Assembly: GCF_001704275.1 (NCBI RefSeq)
Contig: NZ_CP011533.1
Coordinates: 4,588,001-4,652,000, forward strand
Source of the DNA: Streptomyces noursei ATCC 11455
GTDB lineage: Bacteria > Actinomycetota > Actinomycetes > Streptomycetales > Streptomycetaceae
Direction: 5' to 3'
DNA length: 64,000 bases
Shown here: positions 8,756-16,978 of the stretch, in pieces
Layout: each line of letters starts with the position of its first letter
Position numbering within the stretch: position 1 is the stretch's first letter
Program-made: the position numbers and the translations under genes
Notes under the pieces: model-generated
Seen by the model: only the letters and a program-made list of their open reading frames with translations
The model's database searches: none
What the model was told of the DNA's origin: nothing

Positions 8756-10447
8756 CTACCGGCGCCCCGCCTCCGGCAGCGTCACCGTGAACACCGTCCG
8801 TCCCGGCCCGCTCGCCACCGCGACCGTCCCACCGTGCGCGGCCACCACCGCCTCCACGATGGCCAGCCCCAGCCCCGTACTGCCCCCGCTCCCCGCGGCC
8901 CGTGAACGGGACGCGTCGCCCCGCGCGAACCGTTCGAAGACGTGCGGCAGCAGCGCGGCCGGGATGCCCGGCCCGTCGTCCTGGACCTCCAGCTGGACCG
9001 CGTCGCCCGGGCCGCCACCGGGCACGGCCCCCGGGCCGCCACCGCGCGCCCGTCGCACCGCCCGGACCCGGGCCGTCACCGTCGTCCCCTCCGGTGTGTG
9101 CGTCCGCGCGTTGGCCAGCAGGTTGACCAGGACCTGGTGCAGCCGGTCGGCGTCCCCGCGGACCAGCGCGGGCGCGTCCGCGTCCGGCAGTTCCAGGCGC
9201 CAGCGGTGCGCGGGCCCGGCCGCCCGCGCGTCGCTCACCGCGTCCACCACCAGCGGCGAGAGGTCGACCGTCCCGTAGGAGAGCGGGCGCCCGGAGTCGA
9301 GCCGGGCGAGCAGCAACAGGTCCTCCACCAGACCGGTCATCCGCTCCGCCTCGGACTCGATCCGCCCCAGCGCGTGCCGGGTCTCCGGACCGGGCCGCTC
9401 CGTCCCGCGCCGGGTCAGCTCGGCATAGCCCCGTATCGACGCCAACGGGGTGCGCAGCTCGTGACTGGCGTCGGCGACGAAGCGCCGCACCCGCGTCTCG
9501 CTCTCCTGCCGCGCCGAGAGCGCCGAGCCGACGTGCCCCAGCATCCGGTTGAGCGCCGCCCCGACCTGCCCCACCTCCGTACGGGCGTCGGCCTCGGCCG
9601 CCGGGACGCGCACGTGCAGCGCCACCTCGCCCTGGTGGAGGGGGAGTTCGGAGACCCGGGTCGCGGTCGCGGCCACCCGCCGCAGCGGGCGCAGCGCGAT
9701 CTCGACCATGGCCGAGCCCGCGATCCCGGCCGCCACCAGCCCGGCCACCGTCACACAGCACTCGATGAGCACCAGCCGGCCGACCGTGTCGTCCACCTCG
9801 TTCTGCGGCATCCCCAGCACCAGCGCGCCGTCCTTGGCGTACCGCACCCGGTACGAGCCGAGCCCGGGCAGGTCCGCGCTGTACGCATCGCCGTCCCGGG
9901 GCACCGCGGCCAGCGCCGCGAGCTGATCCGCGGTCAACGAGGTCAGCCGCTCGGACGGCACCCGGCTCTTCAGACGGTTCAGCCGCGCACCGGAATCGAG
10001 CCTGCCGTCCGGAGCGATCCGCGCCCCCACCGTCCCGGGAGGCTGGCCGGGCATGGCGACGAACTCCAGCCCGTTGTCCCGCATCGGGTCGTGCGGCCAC
10101 GGACCCACCGCCCGCCCGATGCCGTCGACCAGCCGATGGTCCAACTGCCCCTGGAGATACGAATGCAGCGCGATCGCGGTGACCGTGCTGATCACCGCTG
10201 CCACGACGGCGATCAACGCCACCGCCGACACCACGAGCCGGGTGCGCAGCGTCCAGCGCCGCCGCGCCCGCCCGCCGACACCGGAACCGGAACCGGAACC
10301 GGAACCGGAACCGGCCACAGTCTCGGCCCTGCCCCCGGCGGCCTCCGCGCCCCCCTCGGTGGCCGCACGGTCGCCGCCGGCACCCGTCACCGACCCGCCG
10401 GCACCCGCCACGGACGCGGGCACGGGCACGGGCACGGAAGACCCCAC
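8756..10447 (-). CDS. Sensor histidine kinase (HAMP, HisKA, HATPase)
   Basis: A 563-residue membrane kinase. The N-terminus is cytoplasmic and low-complexity, with a run of Gly-Ser dipeptides encoded by a hexanucleotide repeat. Two membrane segments flank an extracytoplasmic sensor of about 150 residues, followed by HAMP and the phosphoacceptor box [17 protein letters not shown]. The N box (LVNLLANARTHT), G1 (DDGPGIP) and G2 (GLGLAIVEA) of the ATPase domain are intact. The GTG start at 10447 is six bases after the stop of the response regulator at 10454, so the two are co-transcribed. The signal is unknown; the downstream genes suggest control of cell-surface glycosylation. Confidence 0.92.
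   Translation of the reverse strand: MGSSVPVPVPASVAGAGGSVTGAGGDRAATEGGAEAAGGRAETVAGSGSGSGSGSGVGGRARRRWTLRTRLVVSAVALIAVVAAVISTVTAIALHSYLQGQLDHRLVDGIGRAVGPWPHDPMRDNGLEFVAMPGQPPGTVGARIAPDGRLDSGARLNRLKSRVPSERLTSLTADQLAALAAVPRDGDAYSADLPGLGSYRVRYAKDGALVLGMPQNEVDDTVGRLVLIECCVTVAGLVAAGIAGSAMVEIALRPLRRVAATATRVSELPLHQGEVALHVRVPAAEADARTEVGQVGAALNRMLGHVGSALSARQESETRVRRFVADASHELRTPLASIRGYAELTRRGTERPGPETRHALGRIESEAERMTGLVEDLLLLARLDSGRPLSYGTVDLSPLVVDAVSDARAAGPAHRWRLELPDADAPALVRGDADRLHQVLVNLLANARTHTPEGTTVTARVRAVRRARGGGPGAVPGGGPGDAVQLEVQDDGPGIPAALLPHVFERFARGDASRSRAAGSGGSTGLGLAIVEAVVAAHGGTVAVASGPGRTVFTVTLPEAGRR
10281..10314. repeat. CCGGAA hexanucleotide repeat inside the histidine kinase gene
   Basis: Five full copies of CCGGAA plus CCGG in tandem. 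The unit length is six, so gain or loss of a copy keeps the frame and only changes the length of the Gly-Ser run near residue 50 of the kinase. Confidence 0.9.
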
Positions 10448-10453
10448 GACCCG

Positions 10454-11284
10454 CTACCCGGCCGGCTTGATCAGATAGCCCGCACCCCGCCGGGTGTGGA
10501 TCATCGGCTGCCGCCCGACATCGATCTTCCGCCTCAGGTACGAGATATACAGTTCGACGACATTGGCCTGCCCCCCGAAGTCATAGCTCCACACCCGGTC
10601 CAGAATCTGCGTCTTGCTCAGCACCCGCCGCGGATTCCGCATCAGATACCGCAGCAGCTCGAACTCCGTGGCGGTCAGATGGATGTCCTGGCCGTCCCGC
10701 CACACCTCGTGGCTGTCCTCGTCCAGCACCAGATCGCCCACGGTCAGCAGCGACTCGCTGCGCACCGCGGCCGCGCCCGCCCGCCGCAGCAGCCCGCGCA
10801 GCCGGGCCACCACCTCCTCCAGGCTGAACGGCTTGGTGACATAGTCGTCGCCCCCCGCCGTCAGCCCGGCGATCCGGTCCTCGACCGCGTCCTTGGCGGT
10901 CAGGAACAGCACCGGCACGTCCGGCAGTTCGTTCCGCAGCCGGCCCAGGACGGTCAGCCCGTCCATGTCCGGCAGCATCACATCGAGCACCACCGCGTCC
11001 GGCCGCCAGCTCCTGGCGCAGCGCAGCGCACCCGCGCCGTCGCCCTCCGCCCGGATGTCCCACCCCTCGTAACGCAACGCCAGCGACAGCAGGTCCGCGA
11101 GCGCGGACTCGTCATCGACGACCAGCACCCGCACGGGGCTGCCGTCGGCCCGCGACAACTCCGGCTGTTTGCCCGGCCCCTGGCCGGGTGCCCTGCCGGA
11201 CGCCCTACCGATGGCCCCCCTGGAGGACGGGCCCGAGGCCGGCGCACGGTTCGAAGCTGAGGACGTCGACGAAGTCACGGTCAT
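10454..11284 (-). CDS. OmpR-family response regulator
   Basis: A 276-residue protein with an unusual 50-residue Pro/Ser/Gly-rich N-terminal extension, then a receiver domain: acidic pair in VLVVDDESALAD, phosphoacceptor Asp in LDVMLPDMDG, and Lys in FLTAKDA. The C-terminal winged helix is of the OmpR/PhoB type (HEVWRDGQDIHLTATEFELL). It is the first gene of the operon that continues with its kinase (10447) and two glycosyltransferases. The ATG at 11284 is used; the receiver domain only begins near residue 50, so a shorter start cannot be excluded. Autoregulation is likely but no operator is obvious. Confidence 0.92.
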   Translation of the reverse strand: MTVTSSTSSASNRAPASGPSSRGAIGRASGRAPGQGPGKQPELSRADGSPVRVLVVDDESALADLLSLALRYEGWDIRAEGDGAGALRCARSWRPDAVVLDVMLPDMDGLTVLGRLRNELPDVPVLFLTAKDAVEDRIAGLTAGGDDYVTKPFSLEEVVARLRGLLRRAGAAAVRSESLLTVGDLVLDEDSHEVWRDGQDIHLTATEFELLRYLMRNPRRVLSKTQILDRVWSYDFGGQANVVELYISYLRRKIDVGRQPMIHTRRGAGYLIKPAG

Positions 11285-11645
11285 GGCAGGCAGCCTGACC
11301 TGGCCCTCTGAAAGCTCCCTTGCCGGTTTCTGTGAATCTCCTGAGAATCTCCCCTCCCTTCGGTCAAGACCTCAACCGCCCCACGGGCCCCACCGGCCGC
11401 CATCCGCTCGACACCGGACCCAAGGGCGGACACCACACCCCTCACGACCGGTCTGGACCGCCCCCCGCGCGGCCCAGACCGATCACCATGTCCTCAGCAT
11501 GGCACCCCCCACTGACAATCCCTCCGACCTGCACTTTCACCGAACTCGACGGCACCGACGGCCCCTCCCCCGGCCCTCCTTCAGCCCTTCCTCGGCCCTC
11601 TCCCGGCCCTCCCCTGAACGCACTCCCGCCCCACCACCCCGCCCC

Positions 11646-11680
11646 GTGACGTCACCCGTAACGTCATCCGTAACGTCATC
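11646..11680 (+). promoter_or_regulatory. Repeated GTAACGTCATC motif before the flavin reductase gene
   Basis: A palindrome GTGACGTCAC (11646-11655) is followed by two direct copies of CGTAACGTCATC, ending three bases before the ATG at 11684. No Shine-Dalgarno sequence is present, so the transcript could be leaderless or the repeats could be operator sites overlapping the start. The remaining gap from 11285 to 11645, between two divergent genes, shows no other gene. Confidence 0.45.
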
Positions 11681-11683
11681 CCC

Positions 11684-12229
11684 ATGACCCGACTTCTGGC
11701 CCTCTCCGGCAGCCTCCGCGCCCGCTCCTCCAACGGCGCCGTCCTGCGCTCCGCCCTGGAACTCTTCGACGGCCCCACCGCCACCGCGGACATCGGCGCG
11801 CTGCCGCACTTCAACCCCGACCTGGACGGCGAGGACGCCACCCCGCCCGCCCCCGTCGCCGCCCTGCGCGCCGCCGTCGCCGCGGCCGACGCGGTGCTCC
11901 TCGTCAGCCCGGAGTACGCGCACGGCGTCCCCGGCGTCCTCAAGAACGCCCTCGACTGGCTGGTCAGCAGCGGCGAATGCGTCGACAAGCCGATCTCCGT
12001 GATCACCGCCTCCCCGTTCCCCACCGGCGGCGACCACGCCAACGCCCAACTCCGCGAAACCCTGCGCATGATGACCGGCAACGTCATCGCGGACGCCTGC
12101 CGCGAGATCCCCGCCATCGGCCCGAAGATCGACCCCGGCACCGAACGCGTCACCGACGAGCCCACCCTCGCCGACCTCCGCACGGCCATGGCCCACCTGG
12201 CCGCCGCGGCCACCACCCCCACCGCATAG
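11684..12229 (+). CDS. NADPH-dependent FMN reductase family protein
   Basis: A 181-residue flavodoxin-like protein. The phosphate-binding loop GSLRARSSNGAVL at residues 8-20 and the flavin loop SPEYAHGVPGVLKNALDW at about 84-101 are the two signatures of the NADPH-dependent FMN reductase/azoreductase family. It would reduce FMN, quinones or similar acceptors in the cytoplasm. It stands alone on the plus strand, and direct repeats lie immediately upstream of its ATG. Confidence 0.88.
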   Translation: MTRLLALSGSLRARSSNGAVLRSALELFDGPTATADIGALPHFNPDLDGEDATPPAPVAALRAAVAAADAVLLVSPEYAHGVPGVLKNALDWLVSSGECVDKPISVITASPFPTGGDHANAQLRETLRMMTGNVIADACREIPAIGPKIDPGTERVTDEPTLADLRTAMAHLAAAATTPTA

Positions 12230-12313
12230 CCGGAACGGAACGGCCCCCACCGGCTCGCCCCACCCCGCGCACCACCCGCCGTCCTCCCGCCTCCCCTCCC
12301 TTCCCGGCCTCGA

Positions 12314-13219
12314 CTACCCCACCCCGAACAGCCGCGCCCCGTTCCCGTAACAGACGGCCCGCAGCCACTCCTCCCCCAACTCCAGCCGCGCCAGCACCTC
12401 CAGCGCATGCGCGTACCCGTACGGGATGTTGGGGAAATCGCTCCCGAACAGCACCCGGTCGCCCACGTCCAGCAGGCGCCCCCGCTCCGCCCTCGGGAAC
12501 GGCGCGGCCTGCTCGACGAAGTCCGTGAAGGCCATCGTGGTGTCCAGGCAGACCCGCGGATACCGCGCGGCCAACTCCAGGAAGTCGACGTACTCCGGCA
12601 TCCCCATGTGCGCGACGACCAGCCGCAACCGGGGGTGCCGGGCCAGCACCCGGGCGATCGGCTCCGGCCCGGTGTACTTGCCCGGCACCGGCCCCGAACC
12701 GCAGTGGACGACGACCGGAACCCCGGCCTCCGCCAGTACGCCCCACACCGGGTCCAACACCGGGTCCGTCGGGTCGTACCCGCCCACCTGCACATGCGCC
12801 TTGAAGACCCGTGCGCCACCGGCGAGTTCCTCCGCCACGTACGCGGCGACACCGTCCTCCGGGAAGAACGTCGCGGTCCGCAGGCAGTCCGGAATACGGG
12901 CCGCGAAGTCCGCCGCCCACCCGTTCAGCCAGCGCGCCATACCGGGCTTGTGCGGATAGATCATCGAGGTGAACGCCCGCACCCCGAAGCCCCGCAGCAC
13001 CGCCAGCCGCTCGTCCTCCTCAAGGCGGTAGGCGATCGGCCAGTGCCGCCCCACCAACGGCCCGGCGGCGTCGAAATACGCCCACACCTTCGCCATCACC
13101 CGCTCGGGCATGAAGTGCGTGTGCACATCGATCAGCCCCGGCAGCCCCAGCCCCCGCCAGAACTCCCCGACCCGCCCGTCCCCGTCCCCATCCCCGTCCA
13201 CCGCCACGAGCCCGCTCAC
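12314..13219 (-). CDS. Amidohydrolase-2 family metal-dependent hydrolase
   Basis: The 301-residue protein shows the TIM-barrel amidohydrolase pattern: metal-binding IDVHTHFMPERV near the N-terminus, a Lys/His region (VFKAHVQVGGYDP, VVVHCGSGP), VVAHMGMPEY, and the catalytic Asp in LFGSDFPNIPYG. Relatives include decarboxylases such as aminocarboxymuconate-semialdehyde decarboxylase and hydrolases; which reaction applies here is not clear. The GTG at 13219 has a strong GGGAGGG site and is preferred over the longer open frame reaching 13351. Confidence 0.87.
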   Translation of the reverse strand: MSGLVAVDGDGDGDGRVGEFWRGLGLPGLIDVHTHFMPERVMAKVWAYFDAAGPLVGRHWPIAYRLEEDERLAVLRGFGVRAFTSMIYPHKPGMARWLNGWAADFAARIPDCLRTATFFPEDGVAAYVAEELAGGARVFKAHVQVGGYDPTDPVLDPVWGVLAEAGVPVVVHCGSGPVPGKYTGPEPIARVLARHPRLRLVVAHMGMPEYVDFLELAARYPRVCLDTTMAFTDFVEQAAPFPRAERGRLLDVGDRVLFGSDFPNIPYGYAHALEVLARLELGEEWLRAVCYGNGARLFGVG

Positions 13220-13399
13220 GCACCCTCCCGCACTTCCGCTCGCCCGCCACCACCCGCACGGACTCCCGCACCGATCCGCCCCCGCCGGCCCTCGCTCACC
13301 GACTGCCGCACGGACGCCCCGAGAACACCTCCCGGCCCATGCACCACACAACCCCCACGCCGCCCGCGGAACAACCCCCGCCGCAGACGAACCCCCGCC

Positions 13400-14377
13400 T
13401 CAGAACAGCCCCTCCTGCTTCCCTCCCCGCTCGTCGCCACCCGCCGCGGGCCACCGCACCGGCGCCGTCGTCACCCGCCCCCGGGCCGCCCCCAGCACCC
13501 AGCCCGACAGCAACCGCGCATCCAGGACGGCGACCACCGCGCCCGCGCCGCCCTCGGCCGAGGCATCCCGCGCACCGCCGGACCCGCCCCCACCACCCCC
13601 GCCCCGCAGCCACAGATAGACATCCGCCCCCACCCCGGCCACGACCTCCCCCACGATCTCCGCCCCGGCCGTCAGCCCGCCCAGCTCGGCGACCTCGCCC
13701 ACCGCCGGAATCCGCGCCAGCCCGAACAGCTCCGTATGGTCCACACACGCGAACGCCACCGGCTCCAACGTCTCCGGCCACCCCGCCAACCCTCGTGCCA
13801 CCCGGTGCAGTTCGCCCACCTCGGCGACCCGCTCCGGCACCGGCGGCAGCGCCCCGCGCGCCGCCCGCTTCGCCTCCTTCGCGAACCGGTCCGGCACCCC
13901 CAGCGCGCTCCCCAACAGCGCCTCCGCCCGCCGCGCCGCCATCAGCGGCCCGCGCCCCAGCCAGGCGTACGCCACCGCCCCCTGCTCCACCAGCCGCGCC
14001 GCCCCGCGCTCCGCCGCCGTGATCCCCACCTTCACCAGCCCGGGCCCGAAGTACGCCAGATAGACGCCGTACGGACGCGGATCATCGGCCATGGTGTCCG
14101 CCGCCACCGACCGCGACCGGTCCAGTTGCGCACACCGCGGGCACTGGTCCTTCACCCCCTCGCCCTCCAGCACCGCGCCATACGGGCAGACGATCCACCG
14201 CCCGGCCCGCCGCACCCCCAGACACCGCCGCTCTCCGACCGCCCCGAACGCCAGCGCCCGCCCCGGCGGCAACGGACTCACCCGCTCGGCGCCCCGCTCC
14301 GCGCAGTACCAACCGAGCCGCTGCCCGAAGGCCCCCGGCTCACCGCCCGACCACCGCGGTCCCGTACATCGCCACAC
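13400..14377 (-). CDS. DUF2797 family protein
   Basis: The protein carries the DUF2797 pattern: an N-terminal WRCTGPRW, cysteine-containing ERRCLGVRRAGRWIVCPYGA and CPRCAQLDRSR, and the conserved YGVYLAYFGPGLVKVGIT followed by RLVEQGAVAYAWL. The last part resembles a GIY-YIG-like core, but the family has no assigned function that I know. The C-terminal 60 residues are a Gly-rich, low-complexity tail. The GTG at 14377 fits the family's start; the frame is open to 14431 without a better ribosome binding site. Same strand as the amidohydrolase, 180 bases apart. Confidence 0.78.
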   Translation of the reverse strand: MWRCTGPRWSGGEPGAFGQRLGWYCAERGAERVSPLPPGRALAFGAVGERRCLGVRRAGRWIVCPYGAVLEGEGVKDQCPRCAQLDRSRSVAADTMADDPRPYGVYLAYFGPGLVKVGITAAERGAARLVEQGAVAYAWLGRGPLMAARRAEALLGSALGVPDRFAKEAKRAARGALPPVPERVAEVGELHRVARGLAGWPETLEPVAFACVDHTELFGLARIPAVGEVAELGGLTAGAEIVGEVVAGVGADVYLWLRGGGGGGGSGGARDASAEGGAGAVVAVLDARLLSGWVLGAARGRVTTAPVRWPAAGGDERGGKQEGLF

Positions 14378-14918
14378 ACCGTCAGCGTACGACCGCCCAC
14401 CGACAACACCCCTACCACCAGCCGAGAGCACCCCTCCCAGTACTCCCGCAACGCCACCACCGCGCCCCGTGAACCGAGCAGCCCACCGAGGCCACCAAGC
14501 CGACCAGCGCTATCGACGGGGACTCTCTCCCTCCGCCCGCAACAGAAGGCACAACGACACCGGCCCACAACAGGGGCAACTCCCCTCCGAATAAACGCTG
14601 TTGCGCACCACCGCTGTGCCCTACGGTCCCGCCGTGGGGAACGCAACGGAGGAACCCTCAACCGTCACGTCCGGCATCATCACAGGCCAGCGGCTGGCCC
14701 CGCCTCCGCTTTCCCCCATCAGCGCGGTCGCGCTCTACCGATGGATCACGCCCTCTGGCTGCGACGGCTACGACAGCCACGACGAGGTGACAGGCACCGT
14801 CCACGAGTACCGGGAAACGTAGGAGTACTCGGAGCACTGGGAGCGGACGACCTGGGAGGAAGAATGACGGCGACCGGCCGACCCGGTCGCCGCGCCGCAC
14901 TGCCGTACGCCACGACAG

Positions 14919-14950
14919 AGCCCCCGCCCGGGAAACCCGGCGGGGGCTTT
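14919..14950. terminator. Hairpin T1, similar to the tRNA-Arg terminator
   Basis: AGCCCCCG and CGGGGGCT arms with an internal CCGGG/CCCGG continuation, a three-base loop and TTT on the plus strand. It is nearly the same sequence as the hairpin at 15909-15943 next to tRNA-Arg, although no obvious gene ends here on either strand. Confidence 0.6.
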
Positions 14951-14963
14951 GGTGGTTGCTGCG

Positions 14964-14986
14964 GTTGCTGTACTTCGCTGCTGTAC
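14964..14986 (+). repeat. 23-base repeat R1 (second copy at 15878-15900)
   Basis: The 23 bases are identical to 15878-15900 except for one G/A difference. Each copy itself contains two TGCTGTAC octamers in direct orientation, 15 bases apart from start to start. R1 runs into a palindrome, GCTGTACAGC. The two copies flank the CarD-like gene. Confidence 0.7.
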
Positions 14987-15228
14987 AGCGCAGCAGGCTG
15001 CCCCAGGCATTACGAGGCGGGCCCCTTTGCCTCCTCGAGCAGGAAGGTCTCGTCGTCCCCGAAGTCCGGGGCCTGGAAAGGGTTTGTCGTCGGAGGCGGC
15101 GATGCTGCAGTGGAACAGCGGGGTTGCCCTTCCAGGGCGGAGAACAGCGACGTCAGATCGATGGGAGACCTCCCTTGCGTTACAGGTCCCTGAAGGAGCC
15201 TGGCGTGCCGTGACCGGGCACAGCGGTC

Positions 15229-15450
15229 CTACAGCTTGGTCATCTTGGCGTACGGGCTCAAGATCCGCATTTGCGCCGAGCCGAAATCCACGAGCGCCGC
15301 GATTCCATCCTCGATGTGGATCACCCGACCGAGGCCGTAGACGTCGTGTGTGACCTGGTCGCCCTTGGCGAAGTGCTTGGGCGCAAGCGTGACCGGGGCC
15401 TTGAAGGGGCTGGTAGGCAAATGACGCTTCGGTGCATCGGGCTTTGTCAT
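15229..15450 (-). CDS. Small CarD/TRCF-like domain protein
   Basis: A 73-residue basic protein. From residue 24 it reads HFAKGDQVTHDVYGLGRVIH and continues IEDGIAALVDFGSAQMRIL, the Tudor-like barrel pattern (GD.V.H..YG.G.V) found in CarD and the RNA-polymerase-interacting domain of TRCF. It lacks the C-terminal DNA-binding part of CarD, so it may touch RNA polymerase or nucleic acid without being a full CarD. The N-terminal 20 residues are Pro/Lys-rich. It stands alone between the R1 and R2 repeats. Confidence 0.75.
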   Translation of the reverse strand: MTKPDAPKRHLPTSPFKAPVTLAPKHFAKGDQVTHDVYGLGRVIHIEDGIAALVDFGSAQMRILSPYAKMTKL

Positions 15451-15908
15451 TGCCCCCAGTATGCGCCTATCTGCATCCCGTTGGCTGCGGCCGTCCGTGG
15501 CCGATGCTCGGCACCGCCCCGGACGACAACCCCCCGCTTTAGCGGCGAGGTTGGGCGATCATGGATCTGACCTGCGGTTTTCCGGGCCTGACGACGTCTG
15601 TCCGCGCTGGGTTGGTGGGGTGTTGCGCTCGTTCCGGTGCTGCTTTGGGCGGGACAAAGCGTCTGGCGGGTCACCCTGCGGGCACTGCGTGGCGGGGGGC
15701 CGGGGGCCGGGCGGAGCGGGCCGGAGGCACGAGCGGCGCCCGAGCCCCCGTGCCCGCGCCGGCCCGTGTGAGGGGCCGGTGGAGTGTGATCCGTAGTCAG
15801 TCCCCGACTGAGTACGGTCTCTGACCGCGCGGCCTCGACGTAGCACCCTGGAATAGTGGGCGGCGCCGGCTGACCCCGTTGCTGTACTTCACTGCTGTAC
15901 CCCACGAC
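15451..15908. other. Intergenic region with partial tRNA-Arg sequence copy and repeat R2
   Basis: No gene is supported here. TGATCCGTAGTCAG at 15787-15800 is an exact copy of 14 bases of the tRNA-Arg anticodon arm (15984-15997). Repeat R2 lies at 15878-15900. Frames crossing this stretch read into the tRNA and are not genes. Confidence 0.5.
15878..15900 (+). repeat. 23-base repeat R2 (copy of 14964-14986)
   Basis: Same sequence as R1 with one difference. It sits just upstream, on the plus strand, of hairpin T2, whereas R1 sits just after T1, so the order of the two modules is swapped between the copies. Confidence 0.7.
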
Positions 15909-15943
15909 AAAGCCCCCACCCGGAGAACCCGGCGGGGGCTTTT
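15909..15943 (-). terminator. tRNA-Arg terminator (T2)
   Basis: AGCCCCC at 15911-15917 pairs with GGGGGCT at 15934-15940, with further CCGG/CCGG pairing inside. It begins eight bases beyond the 3' end of tRNA-Arg in the direction of transcription. Confidence 0.75.
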
Positions 15944-15951
15944 GTCTGCTG

Positions 15952-16024
15952 TGCGCTCGGCAGGATTCGAACCTGCAACCTTCTGATCCGTAGTCAGATG
16001 CTCTATCCGTTAAGCTACGAGCGC
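15952..16024 (-). tRNA. tRNA-Arg(ACG)
   Basis: The minus strand folds as a 73-base tRNA: acceptor arms GCGCTCG and CGAGCGC with discriminator A, anticodon stem TCTGA/TCAGA enclosing CTACGGA (anticodon ACG), and a T arm GCAGG-TTCGAAT-CCTGC. CCA is not encoded. tRNA genes of this type are common insertion sites for actinobacterial integrative elements, and nearby repeats hint at past activity. Confidence 0.97.
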
Positions 16025-16157
16025 TTGGCTTTCCGGCGGTTTTTCTTGCCGGTCGGCGTTGCGGGAACAACATTACATGACCTGCGCCGTTAGGCGAAAT
16101 CCGATTGCTGCACCCGCTCTGACCTGCGAAAACGCCCTTTCGCCCGGATGTGGAGGA

Positions 16158-16883
16158 TCAGGCCGGCCAGGGGGAGTCTTCGATGATCTGGACGAAGTTC
16201 GGGCGGGTGTAGTCCGCTTCGAAGCGGTCCAGGACGTCCGCCTTGACGTTGCCGAAGGTGGTCTGGGGGCGGTGGGCCAGCCCGGTGTGGAAGGCGCGGA
16301 GGATGTGGCGCTTGAAGTCGGGGCGCGGGTGGGCGGCGACGACCGCCTCGCGGGTTTCCGGGGGCAGGGTGTCGTAGCCGATGCCGAGGACGTCGAGTTC
16401 GACGCCGGCCGTGACGAGGGCCACCTCGGGGGCCATGTGGTGCGGGATCTCCGGGGTGGTGTGCAGGGCGATGCCCTCCCAGACGAGGCGGGCGCGGTCC
16501 TCGGGGATGCCGCGCGCGATCAGGAAGGCGCGGGCCTCGTCGGCGCCGTCGAGTTCGAAGCGCTGCTGGGAGGTGCGGAACTTCTCGGTGAGGCCCAGGT
16601 CGTGGAAGAGGGCGCCCACGTAGAGCAGCTCGGGGTCGAAGGCCAGGTTGTGGCGGAGGCCGTGGTGGGCGCCGAAGAGGTAGACCCGGTGGGAGTGGTG
16701 GTAGATCAGGTCGTCGGTGAGGTCGCGGACCAGTTCGGTGGCCTCGCGGGCCAGCCGGCTGTCCGGGACCGGGATCCCGGCAAGGGCGAGAGCGCGGGCA
16801 CGGGACGACATGGTGGAGGGGGTGGAGGGGGTGGAGGAGGCAGACGGGGCAGTGGGGGCGGAGGCGGTGGTGTTGGTGTTCAT
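16158..16883 (-). CDS. HD-domain hydrolase
   Basis: A 241-residue protein with HD-superfamily metal ligands: a first His in YHHSHRVYLFGAHHG, the HD doublet in YVGALFHDLGLTEKF, and a later ALHTT histidine followed by VALVTAGVELDVLG. This is the arrangement of small cyanamide-hydratase-like or phosphohydrolase HD proteins; the substrate cannot be read off. The first 25 residues are a Ser/Thr/Pro-rich repeat and may not be part of the mature reading frame; Met25 (16811) is an alternative start. It lies between the GlxA-like regulator and tRNA-Arg on the same strand. Confidence 0.82.
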   Translation of the reverse strand: MNTNTTASAPTAPSASSTPSTPSTMSSRARALALAGIPVPDSRLAREATELVRDLTDDLIYHHSHRVYLFGAHHGLRHNLAFDPELLYVGALFHDLGLTEKFRTSQQRFELDGADEARAFLIARGIPEDRARLVWEGIALHTTPEIPHHMAPEVALVTAGVELDVLGIGYDTLPPETREAVVAAHPRPDFKRHILRAFHTGLAHRPQTTFGNVKADVLDRFEADYTRPNFVQIIEDSPWPA

Positions 16884-16978
16884 GGGGGAAGCGTCGCCCG
16901 GTGGGGGTGGCCGGCGCCCGGTGCGTACGGGCCAGGGAGCCCACGGATAGGGACATGCGGGCGGGCCCGCCGGCCGTG

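Larger units (their letters stand above)
14378..15228. other. Long intergenic region, no convincing gene
   Basis: About 850 bases. The only short plus-strand frame of note (TTG 14601 or GTG 14634 to 14822) has no ribosome binding site and matches nothing I recognise. The stretch contains a terminator-like hairpin (14919-14950) and one copy of a 23-base repeat (14964-14986), both of which recur in the same orientation beside tRNA-Arg. Confidence 0.5.

Noticed and set aside
14601..14822. 73-codon plus-strand frame downstream of the DUF2797 gene
   Set aside because: TTG or internal GTG start, no ribosome binding site, no recognisable similarity.
12407..15193. Plus-strand frame of about 930 codons opposite the amidohydrolase and DUF2797 genes
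   Set aside because: Low-complexity mirror frame; both genes on the minus strand have clear family motifs.
15447..16073. Minus-strand frame of about 200 codons across tRNA-Arg
   Set aside because: It reads through the tRNA (the stretch SLTDRASDYGSEGCRFESCR is translated tRNA), so it is not a gene.
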